From positions 29,586 through 93,585 of the forward strand of contig JAFRXD010000062.1 in assembly GCA_017441605.1 (NCBI GenBank): a stretch of DNA of 64,000 nt, written 5' to 3'. This document shows, piece by piece, positions 17,184 through 25,107 of the stretch. The translations under genes were made by a program, and so were the position numbers. The notes below the pieces were generated by a model. That model searched no databases and was not told where the DNA came from. It worked only from the letters and a program-made list of their open reading frames with translations. Source of the stretch: Thermoguttaceae bacterium (GTDB lineage: Bacteria > Planctomycetota > Planctomycetia > Pirellulales > Thermoguttaceae). Every line of letters begins with the position of its first letter. Within the stretch, counting starts at the first letter, position 1.

Positions 17184-18938
17184 ATGAAAATATATCAAGG
17201 GGTTCCCGTCTATCCCGGAGTCGCGATCGGCAAATTGTCGGCGGTCGTCGACGATCGCGTCGGCGTCCAGAAGCGCGGATCGATCGACCCCGGGCAAGTC
17301 GATTCGGAATTTTCTCGGCTCGACGCCGCCTTCCAATCGGCGGGGGACGCCCTTCGCGCGAATCGCGAGGACGCCACGAAACAGCTCGGCGAGGAGTTCG
17401 GGCGCCTCTACGACGCCTATCTCCTAATTCTGAACGATCCTAGCTTGCGCGCGAGCGTCGACAAGCTCGTCTCCGAGGAATTGGTGAACGCCGAGTACGC
17501 GGTCGACTTTACCCTCAACGGATACGCGGAGCGGCTTCGCGGTCTGGACGCTCGCTACGCCGAGCGCGCAAACGATCTGCTCGACTTGCGCGATCGTCTG
17601 CTTCACGAGCTTTTGGCCTCGCGCGTCGCCGACTACCAAGCGAGCGACGAGCCGACGATCGTCGCGGCCTCGTTTCTCAAGCCGAGCGCCGCGGCGAAGC
17701 TCGATCCCGACAAAACCTCCGCGATTGTTACGGAAAACGGGGCGATCGGCAGCCACACCGCGATCGTCGCCTCCGCGCTTCGCGTGCCGACCGCGCTCGG
17801 CGTCGGCCCGTTTCTCTCGGAAACCGACGACTCGACCGTCGCGATCGTCGACGGAAAGCTCGGGAAACTGATTCTCGACCCGACTCCCGACGTGTTGGCG
17901 CAGTACGAGCGCGAGCTCGAGTCTTATCGAGCGACCGAGGCGCGGCTTCAAGCGCTCGCCAACTCGACCGTCGCGAAAACCAGAGACGGCGTCGAAATCG
18001 AAATTAAGGGGAACATTGAGTTTCCGAGCGAGTCGAAAGCCTGCCGCGAAGTCGGAGCCGCCGGCGTCGGGCTCTACCGGACGGAATTCCTCTACCTGAC
18101 GCGCCCCAACGGAGGGCTTCCCGACGAGGAGACCCACTTCCGCGCCTATAAAGAGGTCGCGGAAGCGATGGAGGGGCGCCCCGTTACGATCCGCACTTTC
18201 GACTTGGGCGCCGACAAGCTCCCCCCCGGATTGCGATTCTCGGCCGAGCCCGAGCCGAATCCGTTCCTAGGTCTAAGAAGCGTGAGACTTTCCCTGCGCA
18301 ACGGCGATATGTTTCGAGCGCAGTTGCGCGCGATTCTTCGCGCGAGCGTTTACGGGAAGATCTCGATTATGTTCCCGCTCGTGACGACGATTATGGAGTT
18401 CCGCAAGGCGCGAATGGTCTACAACGACGTTCGCGACGAGCTCGCCGAGGCCGGCATCCCGTTCGATCCCGATATCCCGCTCGGCATTATGGTCGAGACT
18501 CCCGCCGCCGTCGTTACGCTGGAGCATTTCGCGCGCGACGTCGACTTCTTCAGTATCGGCACGAACGACCTCCTGCAGTACGCGATGGCGACGGACCGCG
18601 CGAACCCGAGCGTCGCCGAGCTTTACGAGCAAGAGTCCCCCGCGCTCCTGAGAATGATTAAAAAGACGATCGACGTCGCCGACGTCTACGGCAAGCCCGT
18701 CTCCCTCTGCGGACAGATGGGCGGCTGCCCCGAGAACGTCCCCCTGCTCTTGGGGCTCGGCTTGCGCTCCCTGAGCGTGGCTCCCGGTCTAATCCTACGA
18801 CTCAAAGAGGTTTGCGGCAACTACTCGATCTCCGAGTGCGTCGAGCTGGCGAAGCGCGCGATGCTTATGGAGTCGGCGGCGGAAGTGCGCATGCTGGTCC
18901 GCAACGACTGGAAAGAGCGCGCGGGAACCGGCTACTAA
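17184..18938 (+). CDS. ptsI: Phosphoenolpyruvate-protein phosphotransferase (PTS enzyme I)
   Basis: 584 residues, normal length (~570). The N-terminal HPr-binding and swivel domains hold the active His191 in GAIGSHTAIVASALRVP. The PEP-binding TIM barrel carries GAAGVGLYRTEFLYL, TIRTFDLGADK, GIMVETPAAVVTLEHF, DFFSIGTNDLLQYAMATDR and a Cys near the end in LCGQMGG. It autophosphorylates on PEP and passes the phosphate to HPr. It follows ptsH closely and is the last of the hpf-EIIA-EIIA-ptsH-ptsI group; the rest of a sugar PTS is absent. Confidence 0.96.
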   Translation: MKIYQGVPVYPGVAIGKLSAVVDDRVGVQKRGSIDPGQVDSEFSRLDAAFQSAGDALRANREDATKQLGEEFGRLYDAYLLILNDPSLRASVDKLVSEELVNAEYAVDFTLNGYAERLRGLDARYAERANDLLDLRDRLLHELLASRVADYQASDEPTIVAASFLKPSAAAKLDPDKTSAIVTENGAIGSHTAIVASALRVPTALGVGPFLSETDDSTVAIVDGKLGKLILDPTPDVLAQYERELESYRATEARLQALANSTVAKTRDGVEIEIKGNIEFPSESKACREVGAAGVGLYRTEFLYLTRPNGGLPDEETHFRAYKEVAEAMEGRPVTIRTFDLGADKLPPGLRFSAEPEPNPFLGLRSVRLSLRNGDMFRAQLRAILRASVYGKISIMFPLVTTIMEFRKARMVYNDVRDELAEAGIPFDPDIPLGIMVETPAAVVTLEHFARDVDFFSIGTNDLLQYAMATDRANPSVAELYEQESPALLRMIKKTIDVADVYGKPVSLCGQMGGCPENVPLLLGLGLRSLSVAPGLILRLKEVCGNYSISECVELAKRAMLMESAAEVRMLVRNDWKERAGTGY

Positions 18939-19228
18939 TCGCCGCGAATCGGATCGACCCGGTTGTCAAAAAAGATAAATTGGTTAAAATGCGCCGAATT
19001 GGCGTCGAGCGCGACTTTGAGGGCGCTCGAGCCTCTTTTCCGCGACCCCCCGAACAAACGACCCTTCGAGGTCGAGTCAACTTCGCCCCGCCCGGCTCGC
19101 GTCGCGGCGGGAAAACAGGTCGCCGCGCTCGTCGCGGGGGCTGAAACGGAGAGCGCTCCTCCTCGACGGGAGTAAAATTTTTTGGAAAGGCGTTTCGACC
19201 CGGACGAAGTCGAAACGAGCGAGCTTTG

Positions 19229-19876
19229 ATGGTTCGTCGGCGATACAGGCTGCGATTTAGCAAACGCGGCAATTTGCGCTTTATCGGACATCGCGACTTA
19301 CTGCGCGCGATCGAGCGCCTATTGCGCCGCGCGTCGTTGCCGGTCGCGAAATCGCAAGGATTTCACCCGAAACCGCGAACGAGTTATCTCTCGGCGCTCC
19401 CTTTGGGGTTTTCCAGCGACGACGAAGCGATGGAATTGATCTTAGAGGACGATCTGCCCCCCGAGAACCTTTTGGAGCGTCTCAACGCCGTCTCCGTCGA
19501 CGGACTCGAATTTCTCAAGGCGGTTCCCTTGGAAGACGGCGCCCCGAAACAACAGCCTCTGGCGTTCGCGTACGACGCGACGGTTCCCGAGGCGCTCCTC
19601 GCGGGGCTTCGCGAAAAGATCGACTCTTTTATGAGCGCGAAATCGGTCGAAGTCGTTAAACCGAACGGCAAACCGGTCGAAGCTCGCGCTCCGGTTCTCG
19701 AATTGACCCTCGAGGGAACCGAATTGCGCGTCCTATTGGCGGCGCAGTCGGGGCCCGAGGCCGGGTTGCGCGAGATCCTCGCCTGTCTCGGACTCGAAAA
19801 AGAGCTCTTTCGGACGATTTTTCCGAACCGAACCCGCTCCTTTATCGAGGACGAGGGCGTCCGACCCTCCCTTTGA
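19229..19876 (+). CDS. TIGR03936-type protein (DUF2344), radical-SAM-associated
   Basis: 215 residues. The opening RRRYRLRFSKRGNLRFIGHRDLLRAIER and the SQGFHPKPRTSYLSALPLG block match the TIGR03936/DUF2344 family, often found as the C-terminal part of, or next to, radical SAM proteins of the B12-binding type. Its biochemical role is not established; the position directly before rng is common. ATG 19229 is used rather than the TTG one codon earlier. The stop overlaps a possible TTG start for the next frame (TTGA at 19873), so the two are probably one transcript. Confidence 0.85.
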   Translation: MVRRRYRLRFSKRGNLRFIGHRDLLRAIERLLRRASLPVAKSQGFHPKPRTSYLSALPLGFSSDDEAMELILEDDLPPENLLERLNAVSVDGLEFLKAVPLEDGAPKQQPLAFAYDATVPEALLAGLREKIDSFMSAKSVEVVKPNGKPVEARAPVLELTLEGTELRVLLAAQSGPEAGLREILACLGLEKELFRTIFPNRTRSFIEDEGVRPSL

Positions 19877-19914
19877 GCTCGCCCCTTGTTCGTCTAGAAA
19901 GTTATATATATCAA

Positions 19915-21519
19915 ATGGTTCAGAAGATGCTGATCAACGCGCGAACCCCGGAGGAACACCGGATCGCGGTCGTTGAGAACGACGCCTTGGAAGAGTTGTA
20001 CGTCGAGAGAACCTCGAACGACAACTACGTTGGAAATATCTACAAAGGCGTGATCGTCAATATCGAGCAGAGCATCCAGGCGGCGTTCGTCGACTTCGGC
20101 GTCGGCCGCAACGGATTCCTTCACATAAGCGACGTGGAACCGCACTACTTCAAGCAAGCCCCGAATTTCGTTCCTCCCAAAGAGAACGATCGCGGGCGGT
20201 TCGATCGTCGCCGTCGCAACGACGATTTTGTCGATTACGGTCGCCCTCGGGTCAAGCCCCCGATTCAAGACGTCTTCCAAAAGGGGGACGAGGTCGTCGT
20301 GCAAGTCATTAAGGAGGGAATCGGCACGAAGGGGCCGACCCTGTCGACTTACGTCAGCATTCCCGGTCGATACCTCGTGCTTATGCCGTCGCTCGGACGG
20401 GTCGGGGTTTCCCGCAAAATCGAGGACGACTCCGTTCGCCGCAAGTTGCGCGTCCTAATGGACGAGCTCAATCCTCCGAAAGGGCTCGGGTTCATCGTGC
20501 GCACCGCCGGAGCCGATCGAACCCGCAAAGAGCTCGCGCTCGACTTGGCGTACTTAATGCGCCTCTGGAAATCGATCGCTCGCCGGATTAAGAACCTGCC
20601 CGGCCCGGTAGGAATCTACGAAGAGAGCGATATGGTCATCCGCACCATTCGCGACGTCTTCGCCTCGAGCGTCGACGAAATCCTCGTCGACGACCCCGAG
20701 ACCTTCGAGCGCGCCAAGGAGTTCCTCCAAGCGATGATGCCGCGCTACGCCGACCGCATCTCCCTTTACGAAGGGAGGGAGCCCCTCTTCGCGAAATACA
20801 AGGTGGATTCCGAAATCGCGAAAATTCACAGCCGCAAAGTCGCGCTCAAAGACGGCGGCTCGATCGTGATCGACCAAGCCGAGGCGCTTGTCGCGATCGA
20901 CGTCAATAGCGGCAGCTTCCGCGCCAACGACTCCCCCGAGGACACCGCGTTCCAGATGAATCTGCGCGCCGCGAAGGAAATCGCGCGCCAAATCCGACTT
21001 CGCGACCTCGGCGGCGTGATCGTCAACGACTTTATCGATATGACCTCCGAGGCTCATCGACGCGCCGTCGAGCGCACCTTGCGCGACGCCATGAAGCGCG
21101 ACCGCGCCAAGACCAAGATCTTGCGCACCAGTCCTTTCGGGCTCATCGAAATGACGCGCCAGCGAATTCGTCCGGGGCTCAAGCGAAGCTTGTATCGCGA
21201 GTGCCCCTGCTGCAAGGGGAACGGGGCGATCAAATCGGTCGAGAGCATGGCGATCGAGGTCGCGCGCCTCGTAGCCCTCGCGTCTCAAGAGCCGAGAGCG
21301 GATCGCATCGTCGTCTCCGTCGCCGAGGAAATCGCCGAGTACATGAACAACAAAAAGCGATTGCAGCTCGCCCAAATCGAGGCGGATTCGAACGTTTCAG
21401 TCATTTTGCGCGGCGTTTTGAACGTCTGGCCGGAGCACATTGAAATCGAGGTTCTCGACGAATCCGGGAAAAAAATCAATTTTTCCAAGGACGGGGGGCT
21501 TCGCGATCGCGAACGTTGA
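19915..21519 (+). CDS. rng: Ribonuclease E/G family endoribonuclease
   Basis: 534 residues, the size of RNase G without the long RNase E tail. An S1 RNA-binding domain (NYVGNIYKGVIVNIEQSIQA; VDFGVGRNGFLHISD) contains a charged insert (about 80-105). The DNase I-like catalytic domain has AIDVNSGSF and GGVIVNDFIDM with the two metal-binding Asp residues. The zinc-link CPCCKGNG follows. It cuts single-stranded AU-rich RNA and matures 16S rRNA. The start is uncertain: ATG 19915 (VQKMLINARTPEEHRI) fits the family best, although a TTG at 19873 overlapping the previous stop is also open. Confidence 0.92.
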   Translation: MVQKMLINARTPEEHRIAVVENDALEELYVERTSNDNYVGNIYKGVIVNIEQSIQAAFVDFGVGRNGFLHISDVEPHYFKQAPNFVPPKENDRGRFDRRRRNDDFVDYGRPRVKPPIQDVFQKGDEVVVQVIKEGIGTKGPTLSTYVSIPGRYLVLMPSLGRVGVSRKIEDDSVRRKLRVLMDELNPPKGLGFIVRTAGADRTRKELALDLAYLMRLWKSIARRIKNLPGPVGIYEESDMVIRTIRDVFASSVDEILVDDPETFERAKEFLQAMMPRYADRISLYEGREPLFAKYKVDSEIAKIHSRKVALKDGGSIVIDQAEALVAIDVNSGSFRANDSPEDTAFQMNLRAAKEIARQIRLRDLGGVIVNDFIDMTSEAHRRAVERTLRDAMKRDRAKTKILRTSPFGLIEMTRQRIRPGLKRSLYRECPCCKGNGAIKSVESMAIEVARLVALASQEPRADRIVVSVAEEIAEYMNNKKRLQLAQIEADSNVSVILRGVLNVWPEHIEIEVLDESGKKINFSKDGGLRDRER

Positions 21520-21768
21520 CGTATAATAATCCAACTATTTTGTGATCGTTCCCTTGCGCCGCTCGTTATCCGAGAAGGTTCAAGGGTTCCCGTAAGCGAC
21601 GCCCGGAATTTGCGTATCGACTCGTTCGAGCGCGACCCTAACCCGGCGACGTTCCCGACCGCGAGGTCGGCTGTGGTCGCGCCTAAAACTGGGAATAAAA
21701 CGAAGGCGCGAACGGCGAGGCGCTCCTCGTCGAACAAGTTAGGTTATTTTATCGAAAAGGATTACGGA

Positions 21769-22080
21769 ATGTACGCTATTGTCAAAGACGGCGGGCATCA
21801 GTATCGTTGCGAAGTCGGGCGCAAAATGTTCCTCGAACTCCGCGACCTCGAAGAGAACGCCACTCTCGAACTCGACGAAGTGCTTCTCCTCGTTAAGGAC
21901 GACGTCGTTACCGTCGGTCGACCGACCGTCGAAGGCGCCAAGGTCGTCTGCAAAGTCATGACCAAGGTCAAGGGACCCAAGGTCGTCATTCGCTGGTTCC
22001 GTCGCCGCAAGAACAGCCGCAAAAAGAACGGTCACCGCCAAAAGTACATTATGGTCGAAGTTACCGAAATCGTCGGCTGA
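21769..22080 (+). CDS. rplU: 50S ribosomal protein bL21
   Basis: 103 residues, normal length. MYAIVKDGGHQYRCEVGRKM, then a middle VGRPTVEGAKVVCKV and a basic RWFRRRKNSRKKNGHRQKYI loop are diagnostic of bL21, which binds 23S rRNA. ATG 21769 has AAAGGA upstream; the open frame further 5' is not conserved-looking. The usual partner rpmA (bL27) does not follow: a terminator comes 38 bases after the stop. A perfect TATAAT at 21522-21527 may be its -10 box, giving a ~240-base leader. Confidence 0.95.
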   Translation: MYAIVKDGGHQYRCEVGRKMFLELRDLEENATLELDEVLLLVKDDVVTVGRPTVEGAKVVCKVMTKVKGPKVVIRWFRRRKNSRKKNGHRQKYIMVEVTEIVG

Positions 22081-22117
22081 TTCTTTGCAATGCGATCCGC
22101 GTCGCGATAAAATGGAG

Positions 22118-22149
22118 GCGAGAGCGTTTTACGGCGCTCTCGCTTTTTT
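22118..22149 (+). terminator. Intrinsic terminator of rplU, abutting a promoter-like sequence
   Basis: GCGAGAGCG (22118-22126) pairs with CGCTCTCGC (22135-22143), followed by TTTTTT. A promoter-like TTGCAA (22085-22090), 17 bases, TAAAAT (22108-22113) ends right before it. The same arrangement recurs at 22232-22295. Confidence 0.85.
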
Positions 22150-22231
22150 ATTGGTCTCGACTCGTCAACGATCGACGTCGGCGCCGTCGGTCGGTCGACC
22201 GTTGAGGACGCTTTTTTATTCGCGCTATTCG

Positions 22232-22295
22232 TTGCCAAGCTACCCGCTTCGCGATAGAATAAAAGCGAGGGCGTTTTTTAGCGCTCTCGCTTTTT
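22232..22295 (+). promoter_or_regulatory. Promoter followed at once by a terminator hairpin, upstream of the sialidase gene
   Basis: TTGCCA (22232-22237), a 17-base spacer and TAGAAT (22255-22260) make a good sigma-70 promoter. A hairpin GCGAGGGCG (22265-22273) / CGCTCTCGC (22282-22290) with a T5 tract then follows, 40 bases before the sialidase ATG. It is a diverged duplicate of 22085-22149. It could be a plain second terminator or an attenuator. Confidence 0.5.
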
Positions 22296-22334
22296 GGTTT
22301 TCCGCGCGTCGCGAACTTGAATAACGGACTGACG

Positions 22335-23525
22335 ATGATGAAACGAATTTCCCTCGTTGCGGCGGTTTTACTAACCGCGTCTTTCCCTTTCCTCGGGGCT
22401 CTCAATCTCCGCGCCCAAGAGCCGGATCCCCTGGCGCCACCCGACGTTCTTCGCCCCGTTCCCGAGAAATACTCCGACGCCAATCGGCTTTGGCAAGGAA
22501 TTGCGAGTCTCGAAGTCGCGCGCGACGGGGGGCTCTGGGCGTGCTGGTACTCCGGCGGAACGACCGAGTGCGGCGAGAACTACGTTCTGCTCGCGCATAG
22601 CGGCGACCGAGGCGTGACCTGGTCGAAACCGATTCTCGCGATCGATCCCCCGAGCGTCGTCCGCGCGTTCGACCCCGCCATATGGTCCGACCCCGACGGA
22701 AAATTGTGGCTCTTCTGGTCGCAAGGGGAGGAGTCCCAATTCCAACCGAGCATATGGGACGGTCGCGTCGGGGTTTGGGCGATGACGACCGACGAGCCGG
22801 AGAAGGGCGCCGACGCCCATTGGTCCGCGCCTAGGCGCCTGTGCAACGGGATCATGATGTGCAAGCCGATCGCCGACTCGAGAGGCCGATGGCTCTTTCC
22901 CGTCTCGATTTGGCGATTCGACTCGAAATACAAAATCGACGAAAAACTGCGCGGCGCCAACGTCTATATTTCGACCGACAAAGGCGCGACCCTCGATTTC
23001 TACGGTCGAGTCGAAGTCCCGCGCGACGTCTCCGTTTTCGACGAGCACAATATCGTCGAGAAGAAGGACGGCTCCTTCTGGATCCTTAATCGGACGACGC
23101 GCGGAATCGGCGAGTCGTTTTCGACCGACGGGGCCAAGTCGTGGACGCCCTTCGCGCCTTCCAAAATCGCCCATACTTCCTCGCGGTTTTTCGTTCGTCG
23201 GCTCGCGTCCGGCAATCTGTTGCTCGTCAAGAACGGTCCTCTCGACAAGGACGTCGGGCGATCCCAAATGACCGCCTATCTCTCCGAGGACGACGGCGAA
23301 ACCTGGCTCGGAGGACTCGTCCTCGACGAGCGCGACAACGTTTCGTATCCGGACGGGGGCCAGGCGGACGACGGAACGATTTTCGCCGTTTACGACTTCG
23401 AGCGATACGGCGCCCGGGAGATTTACGTCGCGCGATTTACCGAAGAGGACGTTAAGGCCGGCAAAATCGTTTCCGAAAACGGAGCCCTCAAACTGCTCGT
23501 CAACAAAGCGACCGGCGCGAAGTAA
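22335..23525 (+). CDS. Exported sialidase/BNR-repeat family protein
   Basis: 396 residues with a signal peptide (MMKRISLVAAVLLTASFPFL ... cut near residue 25). Four Asp-box motifs of the S-x-D-x-G-x-T/S-W type are visible: SGDRGVTW, STDKGATL (degenerate), STDGAKSW and SEDDGETW. They mark a six-bladed beta-propeller of the sialidase superfamily. An Arg-rich active site cannot be assigned by eye, so the substrate may be sialic acid or another glycan. It probably acts outside the cytoplasm on host or polymer glycans. A strong terminator lies 28 bases downstream, so it is probably a single-gene unit. Confidence 0.85.
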   Translation: MMKRISLVAAVLLTASFPFLGALNLRAQEPDPLAPPDVLRPVPEKYSDANRLWQGIASLEVARDGGLWACWYSGGTTECGENYVLLAHSGDRGVTWSKPILAIDPPSVVRAFDPAIWSDPDGKLWLFWSQGEESQFQPSIWDGRVGVWAMTTDEPEKGADAHWSAPRRLCNGIMMCKPIADSRGRWLFPVSIWRFDSKYKIDEKLRGANVYISTDKGATLDFYGRVEVPRDVSVFDEHNIVEKKDGSFWILNRTTRGIGESFSTDGAKSWTPFAPSKIAHTSSRFFVRRLASGNLLLVKNGPLDKDVGRSQMTAYLSEDDGETWLGGLVLDERDNVSYPDGGQADDGTIFAVYDFERYGAREIYVARFTEEDVKAGKIVSENGALKLLVNKATGAK

Positions 23526-23552
23526 GCCCGAGTTCGCCCCGATACACCGTCG

Positions 23553-23582
23553 ACGCCTCGTCCAACTCGACGAGGCGTTTTT
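23553..23582 (+). terminator. Intrinsic terminator of the sialidase-like gene
   Basis: ACGCCTCGTC (23553-23562) pairs perfectly with GACGAGGCGT (23569-23578) around a 6-base loop, ending in a T run. Confidence 0.9.
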
Positions 23583-23689
23583 CTTTTTCCGCGCTCGCCG
23601 CGCGCCGATTTTTCGCGCGTTTCCTCTCGTCCCTTTCTGAAGCGACAATCCGGCGAGCGAGAATACCGCAAGATCATAGGAGATCCATC

Positions 23690-24298
23690 ATGGCAAACGA
23701 ACAAGGACGATTCTTTGGTTACGCGCGCGTCAGCGTCAGGAGTCAGAACGAGGACCGGCAATTGCGGGCGCTCGAAGAAGTTCCGGTTCCTCGCGAGAAC
23801 ATCTTCGTCGACAAGCAGTCCGGTAAAGATTTCTCTCGCGAGCAGTACTGGGAGCTCGCGAATCGTCTCCGGCCGAACGACGTCCTCTTCGTCAAGAGTA
23901 TCGATCGATTCGGTCGCAACTATCGGGAGATCCTCGAGCAGTGGCGATACCTCACGAAGGAGCTCAACGTCGACGTCGTCGTTCTCGACTCGCCCCTGAT
24001 CGACACGCGCCGCGACAAAGACCTCCTCGGAACATTTATCGCCGACGTCGTGCTGCAGATCCTCTCGTTCGTCTCGGAGAACGAGCGCGCCGCCATCCTG
24101 CAGCGACAGCGCGAGGGAATCGAGCTCGCGAAAGCCAAGGGCGTTCGATTTGGAAGACCGAGGAGAATCGCCCCGAGAGATTTCGAGAACGTCGTCGGAC
24201 TCTGGAAAGAGGGAAAGCTCACCGGGGCGCTCGCCGCGAAGCTCGCCAAAATGCCCCTTTCCACCTTCAGGGATCGCGCCAAATCGATGTTGGAATAG
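23690..24298 (+). CDS. Serine recombinase (resolvase/invertase family)
   Basis: 202 residues, the usual small-resolvase size. The catalytic Ser15 is in GYARVSVRSQNEDRQ. The conserved block FVKSIDRFGRNYREI and the long helix FVSENERAAILQRQREGIELAK match the Tn3/Gin class. The C-terminal RRIAPRDFENVVGLWKEGKLTGALAAKLAKM (split here: RRIAPRDFEN, then a helix-turn-helix ending MPLSTFRDRAKSM) binds DNA. AGGAG upstream supports ATG 23690. It stands alone, without transposase or obvious terminal repeats. The palindrome-rich stretch just downstream could be its target or the wreck of its element. Confidence 0.92.
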   Translation: MANEQGRFFGYARVSVRSQNEDRQLRALEEVPVPRENIFVDKQSGKDFSREQYWELANRLRPNDVLFVKSIDRFGRNYREILEQWRYLTKELNVDVVVLDSPLIDTRRDKDLLGTFIADVVLQILSFVSENERAAILQRQREGIELAKAKGVRFGRPRRIAPRDFENVVGLWKEGKLTGALAAKLAKMPLSTFRDRAKSMLE

Positions 24299-24360
24299 TA
24301 TCGTTCGTCCGCGAATAAAAGAGCGACTAACGCTAAAATAGTTAAAACGCGAACGGCTCG

Positions 24361-24412
24361 GCAAACGGCGCGCGCGAGGGCGCCGTTTGCGAAAAACCGG
24401 CTTTTTCGCAAA
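24361..24412. repeat. Two overlapping inverted repeats downstream of the recombinase
   Basis: GCAAACGGCG (24361-24370) pairs with CGCCGTTTGC (24381-24390). TTTGCGAAAAA (24386-24396) pairs with TTTTTCGCAAA (24402-24412). The two stems share TTTGC, so they exclude each other. Confidence 0.7.
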
Positions 24413-24707
24413 CCTCGCTTTTTGTAAACGGCGCGATTCCTAGCGTTGACGACGCCTTTCCGTATATTTGGGGCGTCGAGGCGGGGCGAGAACGCCGCGA
24501 AAACCGTTCGAGCGATTCGCGAGCGCGCCCGCTCGCTTGTTATGGCGCTCGCTCTTCACTCGAGAAATACCGAGCGAATTAGTCTTTTACTCTTCTTTGT
24601 ATCGTCGGCGAATTGTCCCGCGCGAAGAATCGTTCGCCGACCTCTAGCGCTCGCGATAAAATGGAAGAATAATCGTCTTGTTTCGGTTGTAACGCCTGTG
24701 TTGATAA

Positions 24708-24881
24708 TTGCGAAAAACTATGGTTTTTCGCAACTTCTCCCCCAAGCTAACCTCATTATCTATTTTACCATTGATTATGGCTGAAGCAAGCGTTTTCGGT
24801 TGAAAACGACCATTTTTCTCCAAAAAAAAGCGCTTCAAAACGCAACGATTTTGAATTGCGAAAAACCATAGTTTTCCGTAA
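24708..24881. repeat. Pair of related palindromes bounding a 174-base AT-rich segment
   Basis: TTGCGAAAAAC (24708-24718) / GTTTTTCGCAA (24723-24733) is a perfect 11-base palindrome. TTGCGAAAAAC (24856-24866) / GTTTTCCGTAA (24871-24881) is a diverged one. They lie at the two ends of a 174-base AT-rich stretch, as in a miniature non-coding element. No target-site duplication could be established. Confidence 0.5.
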
Positions 24882-24953
24882 CTTATAGAACTTGCAACTA
24901 CTTGCCTCGCAAGTTGTTCCAAGGACTTTTCCGCATCGGGCGAAAAGGAGGCC

Positions 24954-25007
24954 GTCCAACGGACGGCGGACGGTTTGCCCGGTCTCGCGGAAGCGCGAAC
25001 AAAAGCG
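24954..25007 (-). repeat. Dispersed intergenic repeat, diverged copy
   Basis: Minus strand: GCTTTTGTTCGCGCTTCCGC, then GACCGGGCAAACC and a CCGTTGGAC-like end. It aligns with the copies at 52897-52947 and 56689-56713 (which also has the CGCTTTTG extension) with several substitutions. Confidence 0.5.
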
Positions 25008-25107
25008 CCTTCGACGCCGGAAAACCGCAGGTTTTGTAACTTTTGATTTTGTAACCCTTGCTAACGCTCGCCCTCCTGACACGTTTTCGTAAGGAACAAA
25101 CGTCGAA

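Larger units (their letters stand above)
24299..25107. other. Gene-free stretch rich in palindromes
   Basis: About 800 bases with no supportable gene. It contains three related hairpins built on TTGCGAAAAA ... TTTTTCGCAA (24386-24412, 24708-24733, 24856-24881), an overlapping inverted repeat GCAAACGGCG / CGCCGTTTGC (24361-24390), and a diverged copy of the dispersed repeat (24954-25007). Base composition is more AT-rich than the neighbours around 24700-24890. Confidence 0.7.

Noticed and set aside
23690..24298. Recombinase as part of an insertion sequence or IS607-type element
   Set aside because: No accompanying transposase or TnpB-like gene and no terminal inverted repeats flank it. The protein has the small resolvase layout with a C-terminal DNA-binding helix pair.
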